Shown here: positions 1-6,114 of the stretch, one piece after another
Layout of the letters: the number at the start of each line of letters is the position of its first letter
Numbering within the stretch: the stretch's first letter is position 1
DNA from: an uncultured Acidimicrobiia bacterium
GTDB lineage: Bacteria > Actinomycetota > Acidimicrobiia > UBA5794
Length of the DNA stretch: 7,344 bases
Direction: 5' to 3'
NCBI GenBank assembly: GCA_905480055.1
Contig: CAJQOW010000240.1
Span: 1-7,344, forward strand
Notes under the pieces: model-generated
Seen by the model: the letters and a program-made list of their open reading frames with translations, nothing else
Database searches by the model: none
Told to the model about the DNA's origin: nothing
Program-made: the position numbers and the translations under genes

Positions 1-86
1 ATCGGCAGGATGAATACGAAGAAGATGTTCGATCGGTCACGCAGTAACCGCACCAGTGCGATCCAGGCGATCGTGAGCGCCTTCAT
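1..86 (-). CDS. ABC-2 type transporter permease, second subunit (5' end only, runs off left edge)
   Basis: Only the first 28 codons are visible. The peptide starts MKALTIAWIALVRLLRDRSN and runs into a hydrophobic stretch (IFFVFILP). The LLRDRS-plus-hydrophobic pattern matches the N-terminus of the neighbouring permease (LRIRDRSAFVIGIIAPL), so it is most likely a paralogous ABC-2 permease forming a heterodimer with it. The ATG (86-84) overlaps the stop of that permease (85-83) as ATGA, which implies translational coupling in one operon. A weak AAGGA lies about 9 nt upstream. The family call rests on this short N-terminus and the operon position; the signature region is outside the window. Confidence 0.75.
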   Translation of the reverse strand, partial: MKALTIAWIALVRLLRDRSNIFFVFILP

Positions 87-1273
87 ACGATCAAGTCCTT
101 GGTCCGGAACCGGGCCATGGCCGCTGCCCAGGCGATGACCCCGAACGAAACCAAACCGAGGAGTGATGGGACGATCACCGACACGCCGTTGCCGCTTGCA
201 AGATCTCCAAGGCCGACGAGGAACCACCGGTGCGGGCTGATGTAGGACACGTACGAGAGGAAACCGGTTCCCAGGGCGCCGGGAAAGAAGATACCTCCCA
301 ACATGCCGAGGCCAATAGCGAGGATCGCCTGGAGGTTGCCGGCTTGCTCCGGGGTCTTGGCAAAAGCAGCGACAACCATCATGAGTCCAGTGGCGGATAC
401 GACGCCTGCCACGACGAGCAGGCCAACTCCGATCGGATCGCCCCAGCTGGCGCCGAGGAGATAGCTCGAGGCGACGATGAGCAGTGTCATCGAGACGATC
501 CCGAGGATGAAGCTGACGATCGCCTTGCCCATGACGATCTGTGTCGACTTGATCGGCGCAGCAACGAGTCTGCGTATCGTCCCCTGCTGTTGCTCCTCGA
601 GGAGCCCGTTCACACCGAACGAAACGGTGAAGAACAGGAAGAACACCGACATGCCTGCAGCGAAGAAGGTGGCGAGGTCGAGTTCCTTGGAGTCGGTCTG
701 CACACCTCCGACAACGATCGCCTCCGGAAGCCCTTCGGAAGCCGCACCGACCAATCTCCCGACCTCTTCTCGCGACAGGGGCGGCGATGCACCTGCAGCA
801 GCGGTGGCAACAGCGAGCTGGCTGGTGCGAACCTCGGAGGCAAAGCCTGCTGCCATCGACCTGGCGATCTCCACCTGTACGGGGTTGTCAGGATTGGCGA
901 TGATCAGAACGGAAGCCTCCGTTGATGCGAGCGCTGCTCCCGAGAACCCCTCAGGGATCACGATCGCTGCCGACACCGTGTCCCCTTCGGCAAGAGCCCT
1001 GGCCTCCTCTACGGTGGACGGACGCTCGACGATCTCGATGACTCCATCGGCGTCGAGCTGATCGAGCACACCGACGAACGCCACGCTCAGCTGCCCGTTG
1101 TCGAGGTCGGTCACGGAATACGACGGCGTGAAAGCACCGGTGTCAACATCGCCAAGGATCAGGTTGAAGATGAACGCGAGACCGAGCGGAGCGATGATGC
1201 CGATGACGAAGGCCGACCGATCACGAATGCGCAGGGTGAGATCCTTGCGAGCGATCAGGCCAGCGGCCCGCAT
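83..1273 (-). CDS. ABC-2 type transporter permease
   Basis: A 396-residue inner-membrane permease that would work with the ATPase encoded immediately upstream to export a substrate the sequence does not identify. It has one N-terminal membrane helix (about 21-41) and a large extracytoplasmic domain (about 45-198). About five further helices follow (about 202-223, 249-271, 281-303, 313-331, 366-386). This is the layout of the ABC2_membrane_3/YhgE-like class rather than the compact six-helix DrrB class. The segment EEQQQGTIRRLVAAPI (226-241), just after the second helix, is the cytoplasmic coupling motif typical of ABC-2 permeases. The ATG at 1273-1271 shares one base with the stop of the ATPase (TGATG), and its own stop overlaps the next permease start (ATGA). 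All three genes should therefore be co-translated. Confidence 0.9.
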   Translation of the reverse strand: MRAAGLIARKDLTLRIRDRSAFVIGIIAPLGLAFIFNLILGDVDTGAFTPSYSVTDLDNGQLSVAFVGVLDQLDADGVIEIVERPSTVEEARALAEGDTVSAAIVIPEGFSGAALASTEASVLIIANPDNPVQVEIARSMAAGFASEVRTSQLAVATAAAGASPPLSREEVGRLVGAASEGLPEAIVVGGVQTDSKELDLATFFAAGMSVFFLFFTVSFGVNGLLEEQQQGTIRRLVAAPIKSTQIVMGKAIVSFILGIVSMTLLIVASSYLLGASWGDPIGVGLLVVAGVVSATGLMMVVAAFAKTPEQAGNLQAILAIGLGMLGGIFFPGALGTGFLSYVSYISPHRWFLVGLGDLASGNGVSVIVPSLLGLVSFGVIAWAAAMARFRTKDLIV

Positions 1274-2229
1274 CAGTCCCGCAACGCCTTTCCTGTCACG
1301 TGGAGGAAAACGCTCTCGAGATCGGGTTCCGACAGTTCGACACTCGTGATGTGTGCGCCACGGTCACCAGCCGCCTCGAGGATCGCCGGAAGGGTCGTAC
1401 CCGCCTCGGCAGCGACGACATCGATACCCCCGTCGCGCACCGATGACGCCCTGACCGCGTCGAGGCCATTGATTGCGTCGGCCGCCGCGTCGAGATCGCC
1501 GGCAGCAGTCAGCCGGACACGATCGTCCTCGCCGACGAGCGAGATGAGTTCGCGTCGCGTTCCCTCGGCCTGGATCCGGCCCTCATCAATGATTCCCACA
1601 CGGTCACAGAGACGTTCGGCCTCCTCCATGTAGTGCGTCGTGTAGAGCACAGCCATGCCCTCCGTGGAAAGCCGATCGACGCTCTCGAGGATGGCGTTGC
1701 GAGATTGCGGGTCCACACCGACCGTGGGTTCATCGAGGACGAGAAGGGTTGGGCGGTGGAGCAAGCCGACACCGATGTTGAGTCTTCGCTGCATGCCCCC
1801 CGAGTACTCCTTGGCACGGTCCCCTTCACGATCAGTCAGACCGATGACATCGAGCACGTCGCCGACTCTGGAGGCCAGCTCCTTGCCTTGGATGCCATAC
1901 AGACGACCGAAGAACTCGAGGTTTTCCTTTGCGGTGAGGTCCGGATAGATCGCAAGCTCCTGGGGCACGAGGCCGATGAGCGCCTTCGTTGCGACGCTCG
2001 TGGTTGTCATCTCCTCGTCATCAATGTGTACTTCGCCGGCGTCGGACTCGAGTAGTCCAGCCACGATCGAGATCGTTGTGGTCTTCCCTGCGCCGTTCGG
2101 TCCGAGCAGCCCGTAGGTCTCGCCTCGTCCGATCGAGAAGCCAACATCATCCACGGCCAGAAGATCATCGAACCGCTTCGTCAGTCCCTCGACCGCAAGC
2201 ACATTTCCTTGTGTGGTCGAATCAGTCAT
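1273..2229 (-). CDS. ABC transporter ATP-binding protein (DrrA/CcmA-like)
   Basis: A 318-residue cytoplasmic ATPase that powers the two permeases downstream. All nucleotide-binding motifs are intact: Walker A GPNGAGKT (43-50), Q-loop Gln90, signature YSGGMQRRLNIG (142-153), Walker B LLVLDE (162-167), D-loop region GVDP (171-174) and switch His199. The roughly 90 residues after the core (about 225-318) form the accessory C-terminal domain seen in DrrA-type exporter ATPases; it ends with the ELSEPDLESVFLHVTGK motif common in that group. The start is supported by AGGGGAG about 5 nt upstream. The family covers drug, lipid and peptide exporters, and the motifs do not distinguish them. It is the first gene of the operon and lies on the same strand as the PspC-like gene cluster, 97 bp downstream of it. 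Confidence 0.95.
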   Translation of the reverse strand: MTDSTTQGNVLAVEGLTKRFDDLLAVDDVGFSIGRGETYGLLGPNGAGKTTTISIVAGLLESDAGEVHIDDEEMTTTSVATKALIGLVPQELAIYPDLTAKENLEFFGRLYGIQGKELASRVGDVLDVIGLTDREGDRAKEYSGGMQRRLNIGVGLLHRPTLLVLDEPTVGVDPQSRNAILESVDRLSTEGMAVLYTTHYMEEAERLCDRVGIIDEGRIQAEGTRRELISLVGEDDRVRLTAAGDLDAAADAINGLDAVRASSVRDGGIDVVAAEAGTTLPAILEAAGDRGAHITSVELSEPDLESVFLHVTGKALRD

Positions 2230-2260
2230 TGTCTCCCCTGGCCTCGGTCAGCTTACGCGA

Positions 2261-2294
2261 GGAGGGGGCGAGGATCTAATCCCCGCCCCCTTCC
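2261..2294 (-). terminator. GC-rich hairpin between the small membrane protein gene and the ABC operon
   Basis: GGGGGCG (2264-2270) pairs perfectly with CGCCCCC (2284-2290). After one mismatch, GG (2272-2273) pairs with CC (2281-2282), leaving a loop of about 7 nt (ATCTAAT). The flanking GGA and TTCC can add imperfect pairs. It sits 33 bp after the stop of the 62-residue gene on the minus strand. No T-tract follows on that strand, so a classical intrinsic terminator is not supported. Partial terminator, attenuator or mRNA stabiliser are all possible. Confidence 0.4.
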
Positions 2295-2326
2295 TGACTC
2301 ACAGCAATCGGTTCGTTGCGATCGGG

Positions 2327-2515
2327 TCAGTCGCTCGTCGCCGAAGCCCGCAGGCTCGACGCCAACAGACCGATGCCGAGAACGAGGACCGCAGCGGGGA
2401 GGACCCAAATTCCCACGGTCCAGTCGATCTCCTCCCGCCAAACGGCGAGGCCGGCGATGACGATGAAGAAGACTCCGAACAGGAACGACAGGGCGTCAAA
2501 TGCGTGCTTCTTCAT
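2327..2515 (-). CDS. Small two-helix membrane protein linked to the PspC gene
   Basis: A 62-residue protein with a short charged N-terminus (MKKHAFDA) and two hydrophobic segments (about 9-26 and 32-54) separated by WREEIDW. The TM-charged/Trp loop-TM pattern resembles the LiaI/LiaF-type paired-helix segments that often sit beside PspC genes, but I cannot assign it to a named family. The ATG (2515-2513) overlaps the upstream stop (2514-2512) as ATGA, and GGGAG lies about 7 nt before the start. Translation is therefore probably coupled to the PspC protein, and the two products may form one membrane complex. The overlap, the ribosome-binding site and the membrane pattern argue that it is a real gene despite its size. 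Confidence 0.75.
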   Translation of the reverse strand: MKKHAFDALSFLFGVFFIVIAGLAVWREEIDWTVGIWVLPAAVLVLGIGLLASSLRASATSD

Positions 2516-3750
2516 GATGAGCTCCCTTCAATGATGACCACGGTGCCCTCGGACGAGGTGTCGAAGACGCCTGCGGGTCCGTCGATCTTGATGACGCCAA
2601 AACCGACCTCGAGCTTGAGATCGACGACCGGCGGCTCCGGTGGAACGACGCGTGTGACGTCGATACCAACTCCCGACGGTTCGTTCGGCACGCCTTCGAT
2701 CGTGCCCGCTCCCACCGACGCCTGGACATGGGCACCAACGTCGTTCGGTAGACGCACGATCATCTCACCCACTCCGAGCGAGGCCTCGACGGTGCCCACC
2801 TGACCAAGCTCCTCCGCCGACAGGCCGGAGAGGTCGATGACCAGCTGGCCGAATCCAAGTTCGTACTTCGCTTCCACCTCGGAGACCTGCGTCGGTTCGT
2901 TCCGAGATTCACCTGCTGTGAATGAGAAGTCCTGTGGCCAGAAGCTCGTGAACCAGAGTGCCGGCAGGAGAACGACGCCGATGATGATCAACCATCGCGC
3001 CCTCCCGACCCATCCGCCGACGACCAAGCCGAAGCCGAGAAATGCGACGGCGGTTGCGATGTAGTGCACCGGCTGGATGGACACGCTCTCGAAAGCGAGA
3101 TCGATGAGTGCCATCGATGCAAGGACGATGAGCCCGAGCGCAACGGTGATCCGCCCCAGCAATGAGGATTCCCTCGGCGGAGGTGGCTCCCACATGACTT
3201 CCGGCTCCGGTGGCGGTGGCTCATACATGGGTGGGTCGGCGACCGCAATGGGGGCTGCCGCATCCACGGAGTCGTCAACGGTCGAATCGATGGTGTCGTC
3301 AGCTGGCATGTCGCCTCCTTCGGATGAATCGTCGTCAGGCTTCTTCATCGTGAGGTCGCCGCGGTAGAGCAGGAGACCGACGATGAAGAGCACGAGCGCA
3401 ACGATCAGGACACTCGAAACGTTGGCAACCTGGGCCAGGATGATCACCCCGGCTGCCCCGACGAGGACGACACCGAAGATCGTGCCGCCGTCTGACACGT
3501 CGAGGTTCCCAAGCCACTTCGAGATGATCGGATCCTTCGTTCCCTGATCGGGCACGAGGAGCCATGCTGCGATGTACAGCAGGACGCCGAAACCGCCGAA
3601 GAAGGCGAGGATGATGAAGGCGAGCCGGAACAGCCACGGGTTTGCGCCCATGTAGGTTCCGAGGCCTCCGGAGACGCCAGCAATGATGCGGTCCTCACGG
3701 GAACGCTCCAGCCTGGCTGCCGGTTTGCGAGTGTGGGTCGTGTCGTTCAT
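2512..3750 (-). CDS. PspC-domain membrane protein with LiaF-like C-terminal beta domain
   Basis: A 412-residue membrane protein. An N-terminal PspC domain (about 12-68) contains RSREDRIIAGVSGGLGTYMG followed by a membrane helix ending in AAWLLVP. Further hydrophobic segments lie at about 91-108, 112-129, 200-218, 230-247 and 252-269. Between them is an acidic (139-165), then proline-rich linker (173-192, PPMYEPPPPEPEVMWEPPPP). Residues about 294-390 form a glycine/valine beta-rich domain with repeated YELGFGQLVIDL / EASLGVGEMIVRL / LEVGFGVIKIDG units, resembling the C-terminal domain of LiaF. LiaF restrains the LiaS kinase; a similar restraining role on the divergent PspC kinase is inferred. 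The start was moved to Met at 3750: GAGGA lies about 7 nt upstream and the PspC domain begins right after it. A longer frame to 3936 would run across the promoter region into the divergent gene. Confidence 0.88.
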   Translation of the reverse strand: MNDTTHTRKPAARLERSREDRIIAGVSGGLGTYMGANPWLFRLAFIILAFFGGFGVLLYIAAWLLVPDQGTKDPIISKWLGNLDVSDGGTIFGVVLVGAAGVIILAQVANVSSVLIVALVLFIVGLLLYRGDLTMKKPDDDSSEGGDMPADDTIDSTVDDSVDAAAPIAVADPPMYEPPPPEPEVMWEPPPPRESSLLGRITVALGLIVLASMALIDLAFESVSIQPVHYIATAVAFLGFGLVVGGWVGRARWLIIIGVVLLPALWFTSFWPQDFSFTAGESRNEPTQVSEVEAKYELGFGQLVIDLSGLSAEELGQVGTVEASLGVGEMIVRLPNDVGAHVQASVGAGTIEGVPNEPSGVGIDVTRVVPPEPPVVDLKLEVGFGVIKIDGPAGVFDTSSEGTVVIIEGSSS

Positions 3751-3884
3751 GTCACCATCCTCTGACATCCCGCCAATGCTCGCTATCGGGAAGCATCCTC
3801 CACAATCCTTACATGTCAGGGGAGCCTCAGGGTCGTCCCCGGTTGTGGAGGAACTCGCACTGTGACACCATTTCGTCAGATCCC
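3751..3884. promoter_or_regulatory. Divergent promoter region of the PspC gene and the PspC-kinase/regulator operon
   Basis: 134 bp between two divergent starts. It contains a perfect 10-bp inverted repeat, TCCTCCACAA (3796-3805) and TTGTGGAGGA (3843-3852), with 37 bp between the arms. A second 7-bp inverted pair is CTGACAT (3762-3768) / ATGTCAG (3813-3819). The right arm contains TTGTGG, which with CACCAT (3866-3871) at 17-bp spacing could be a weak -35/-10 pair. The left arm read on the minus strand offers TTGTGG with GAGCAT (3781-3776) at 18 bp. The mirrored arrangement suggests one regulator controlling both directions, most simply the encoded LuxR-type protein. Promoter assignments are tentative. 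Confidence 0.5.
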
Positions 3885-5102
3885 ATGGCAACTGAACAAT
3901 CCCTGACCGAGACCGACGACACGACCGACCGCTCATTCGAGTGGCCGGTGAAGCGTTCCGTGGACGACCGCATGATCGCCGGAGTCGCAGGTGGCGTAGC
4001 CAACAAGCTCGGTATCCGATCGATCTACGTGCGTGCAGCGTGCGTTTCGTTGACCTTCGCCGGCGGCGTCGGATTGATCCTGTACCTCCTCGCCGCCCTG
4101 ATCCTCCCGAGCTACGAAGCCACCAACGAACCCGAACCGCACCTGGCCACCCGCACCCAGATGGTTGGTATCGGCGCCATGTTCATGGCTTCGATGCTTC
4201 TGCTCCAAGCAGCGAACATCTGGTTCGGAAACTTCGTGTGGCCGGCAACACTCGTCGTCTTCGGACTCTCCATCGCCATTGACACCAGCGGAGTCAACTA
4301 CGAACGTTCCCTGTCGGGCATCACAGGCACGGGCGAGGGCCGCAGATCGTGGTGGCTGGTCGCCGTTGGCCTCGTGATGATGGTCGGTGGCCTGATCGTG
4401 GTGCTTTCCTCGCTGGATCGCCTGCAGACCATCGGCGTCCTCCTCCTTGCCATCCTGCTTGCGCTTGCTGGGTTCGCGATCGTCGCCGGTCCATGGATCT
4501 GGTCACTGATCGAAGACCTCAACACTGAACGCAGGGCCCGAATACGTTCCGAGGAGAAGGCGGACATGGCGGCGCATCTCCATGACTCCGTGCTCCAGAC
4601 CCTTGCCCTCATCCAGCGTTCGGATGATCCCAAGCGGATGGTCACGCTGGCCAGGTCGCAAGAACGCGAACTCCGATCGTGGCTTTTCGACGAACGAAAC
4701 GCCGACACCCAGACACTGCGCGGAGGGCTGGCTGACGCTGCCAATCGCGTGGAAGAGGCCCACGACGTCCCCGTGAGCGTTGTCGTGGTTGGCGAATCCC
4801 GACTCAACGGCGACCGACAGAATGCAATCGTCGGAGCCGCCACCGAAGCAATGATGAACGCTGCAAAGCACTCTGGCGCAGATCGTGTATCTGTGTTTGC
4901 CGAAGCGAGCGAGACCCAGGTCGATGTGTTTGTCACGGATCAGGGAAGAGGGTTCGATGTAGACGCCGTTGACGCAGATCGAAAGGGCGTTGCCGAGTCG
5001 ATCAAGGGCAGAATGCAACGACACGGTGGAGCGGCAAAGATCGATTCCGAAACTGGAGTCGGGACAGAAGTACATCTCACCATCTCGGGAGGAAGCCCAT
5101 GA
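3885..5102 (+). CDS. PspC-domain sensor histidine kinase
   Basis: A 405-residue membrane kinase that should phosphorylate the regulator encoded next. An N-terminal PspC domain (about 20-78) contains KRSVDDRMIAGVAGGVANKLG, closely matching the domain in the divergently encoded membrane protein. More membrane helices follow at about 93-110, 117-132, 155-176 and 183-203. There is no recognisable extracellular sensor domain, so the membrane/PspC part is probably the input. The dimerisation/phosphoacceptor segment AAHLHDSVLQTLALIQ (229-244) is HisKA_3-like with His233 as the likely phosphorylation site. The ATPase domain shows the N-box EAMMNAAKHS (Asn325), G1 DQGRGFD (352-358) and GVAESIKGRM (368-377). 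The start was set at Met 3885, just before the PspC domain, instead of an earlier in-frame ATG at 3813. No clear Shine-Dalgarno is present, so a very short leader or leaderless mRNA is possible. The stop overlaps the next start (ATGA). Confidence 0.93.
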   Translation: MATEQSLTETDDTTDRSFEWPVKRSVDDRMIAGVAGGVANKLGIRSIYVRAACVSLTFAGGVGLILYLLAALILPSYEATNEPEPHLATRTQMVGIGAMFMASMLLLQAANIWFGNFVWPATLVVFGLSIAIDTSGVNYERSLSGITGTGEGRRSWWLVAVGLVMMVGGLIVVLSSLDRLQTIGVLLLAILLALAGFAIVAGPWIWSLIEDLNTERRARIRSEEKADMAAHLHDSVLQTLALIQRSDDPKRMVTLARSQERELRSWLFDERNADTQTLRGGLADAANRVEEAHDVPVSVVVVGESRLNGDRQNAIVGAATEAMMNAAKHSGADRVSVFAEASETQVDVFVTDQGRGFDVDAVDADRKGVAESIKGRMQRHGGAAKIDSETGVGTEVHLTISGGSP

Positions 5103-5731
5103 CAACCGTCTACCTCGTGGACGACCACCGCATCTTCCTCACAGGCGTCGAAGCTGAGCTCCAGGACGGGTTCGACGTAGTGGGATCCAGCTATGACGTC
5201 GACAATGCCGTTGACGACATTCGATCGCTCAAGCCTGACGTCGTCCTCGTCGACGTGCACATGCCCGGCGGCGGTGGCGTCTCCGTGGTTAGCAACGTGC
5301 TCGAAACCAGCCCGGACATCCGCTTTCTCGCACTCTCGGTCTCAGATGCACCAGAAGACGTGATCGCCATGATTCGCGCCGGTGCCCGCGGGTATGTGAC
5401 GAAGTCGATCTCCCCTACGGAGCTCAGCGATTCGATTGACCGAGTTGCGGCTGGCGACGCCGTGTTCTCGCCCTCGCTTGCCGGCTTCGTCCTCGATGCA
5501 TTCGCCCGCTCGGTTCCCGTGGCCGAGGATCCGGAACTCGACTCCCTCACCCCACGCGAGCAAGAAGTCCTCAGGCAGATCGCTCGTGGCTACGCCTACA
5601 AGCAGATCGCACGGCGACTCAACATTTCTGTCAAGACCGTCGAGACACACGTGTCATCGGTCCTGCGCAAACTGCAACTGTCGAATAGGCATGAGTTGGC
5701 TCGATGGGCAAGCGACCGCAGGATTGTGTAG
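5099..5731 (+). CDS. LuxR/NarL-family response regulator
   Basis: A 210-residue transcription factor, cognate partner of the PspC kinase by its 4-bp ATGA overlap. The receiver domain (about 3-120) has acidic residues Asp8 and Asp9, phosphoacceptor Asp52 (VLVDVHMPG), Ser80 and Lys102 (GARGYVTKS), all at the expected positions. The C-terminal LuxR-type DNA-binding domain (about 147-208) begins LTPREQEVLRQIARGYAYKQI, with recognition helix region SVKTVETHVSSVLRKL (177-192). It has the NarL/LiaR architecture, so it should bind DNA as a dimer after phosphorylation. A plausible target is the 10-bp inverted repeat upstream of the kinase gene, giving autoregulation and control of the divergent PspC gene. 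The gene ends 8 bp before a large non-coding repeat structure. Confidence 0.95.
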   Translation: MTTVYLVDDHRIFLTGVEAELQDGFDVVGSSYDVDNAVDDIRSLKPDVVLVDVHMPGGGGVSVVSNVLETSPDIRFLALSVSDAPEDVIAMIRAGARGYVTKSISPTELSDSIDRVAAGDAVFSPSLAGFVLDAFARSVPVAEDPELDSLTPREQEVLRQIARGYAYKQIARRLNISVKTVETHVSSVLRKLQLSNRHELARWASDRRIV

Positions 5732-5739
5732 GTCGGTAG

Positions 5740-5830
5740 GAGTCCTGAGTCTTGGGTTGTGAGTTCTGAGTTCTGAGTTCTGAGTTCTGAGTTCTGGGCC
5801 GGGAGCCTTGGGCCGTGAGCCTTGAGCAAG
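5740..5830 (+). repeat. Left heptamer tandem array, 13 units in strict 7-bp register
   Basis: Read from 5740 in steps of seven: GAGTCCT, GAGTCTT, GGGTTGT, five perfect GAGTTCT copies (5761-5795), GGGCCGG, GAGCCTT, GGGCCGT, GAGCCTT and GAGCAAG. Two subfamilies are present (GAGTTCT-like and GAGCCTT-like) and the register is never broken. Such heptamer arrays expand and contract by replication slippage. Confidence 0.9.
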
Positions 5831-5851
5831 AGCACTTCCCCAAACTCTGGC

Positions 5852-6000
5852 AGTCCTCCCTTTAGGGGGGACTGGCGAACGCAGTGAGCCAAGGGGGGGG
5901 GCGCGTGAGCCTGCGAACACGAACGTGGCGCCCCCTCACGCGCTGGAATCCCCCCGCATCGTCACTGCGTTCCTCTGCCGTCCCCCTTGAAAGGGGGACT
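5852..6000. repeat. Palindromic core, MITE/REP-like, with terminal hairpins
   Basis: Nested inverted repeats are visible. GAACGCAGTGA (5877-5887) pairs exactly with TCACTGCGTTC (5962-5972), and GCGCGTGAG (5901-5909) with CTCACGCGC (5935-5943). A run of nine G (5893-5901) faces six C (5950-5955). Each end is itself a hairpin. On the left, 5852-5860 pairs with 5865-5873 (9-bp stem with one T-G wobble, TTTA loop). On the right, GTCCCCCTT (5980-5988) pairs with AAGGGGGAC (5991-5999). The two terminal hairpins are inverted copies of each other. The core could fold as a long branched stem in either strand. Confidence 0.85.
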
Positions 6001-6030
6001 GACATCGGGAGGTAGTGCTGGGCTGGAGCA

Positions 6031-6114
6031 CAAGGCTCAAGGCTGATGGCTCAAGGCTTCCGGCTTGAGACTTGAGCGGTATGGCGAGTCAGGCTCAGAA
6101 CTCAAAACTCAAAC
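6031..6114 (-). repeat. Right heptamer array, inverted relative to the left array
   Basis: In 7-bp register from 6031: CAAGGCT, CAAGGCT, GATGGCT, CAAGGCT, TCCGGCT, TGAGACT, TGAGCGG, TATGGCG, AGTCAGG, CTCAGAA, CTCAAAA and CTCAAAC. Units near the core match the reverse complement of the GAGCCTT type, and the outer units match the reverse complement of GAGTTCT. The order of subfamilies is therefore mirrored with respect to the left array. Middle units are degenerate. Confidence 0.8.

Larger units (their letters stand above)
5740..6114. repeat. Compound palindromic repeat element filling a convergent intergenic gap
   Basis: The whole 375-bp gap between the response regulator and the DUF1905 gene is repetitive. 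Its order is a left heptamer array (5740-5830), a palindromic core (5852-6000) and a right heptamer array (6031-6114). The right array is the reverse complement, in type, of the left (for example GAGTTCTGAG on the left and CTCAGAACTC on the right). The entire block is therefore one imperfect inverted repeat with nested smaller ones. No protein-coding gene is credible here; the open frames merely read through repeats. It resembles dispersed, foldable intergenic repeats (MITE- or REP-like), but no target-site duplication is obvious. Its hairpins could act as a bidirectional terminator for the two convergent genes. Confidence 0.8.

Noticed and set aside
230..925. Long plus-strand open frames opposite the permease (also 477-1061)
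   Set aside because: They are antisense to a clear ABC-2 permease, have low-complexity charged composition and show no family motif.
2209..2460. Possible tRNA or coding sequence around the GC-rich stretch near 2260-2300
   Set aside because: The sequence only superficially resembles a T-arm (no GGTTCGAATCC core, no full cloverleaf); the open frames there lack motifs and overlap the ATPase and small membrane protein genes.
3335..3698. Alternative frames antisense to or within the PspC gene (Arg/Pro-rich proteins)
   Set aside because: They have composition typical of shifted-frame shadows in GC-rich DNA, with no motifs and full overlap with a recognised gene.
3751..3936. Upstream extension of the PspC membrane protein to an ATG at 3936
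   Set aside because: It would run through the divergent promoter region and into the kinase gene; the PspC domain and a GAGGA ribosome-binding site support the start at 3750.
5596..5920. Minus-strand open frames through the repeat region
   Set aside because: Their proteins are translations of the heptamers (repeated SELRTQN units) fused to antisense of the regulator gene, so they are not genes.
5740..6114. CRISPR array
   Set aside because: The units are 7 bp and directly tandem with no spacers, and the core is palindromic; no repeat-spacer pattern or cas gene is present.
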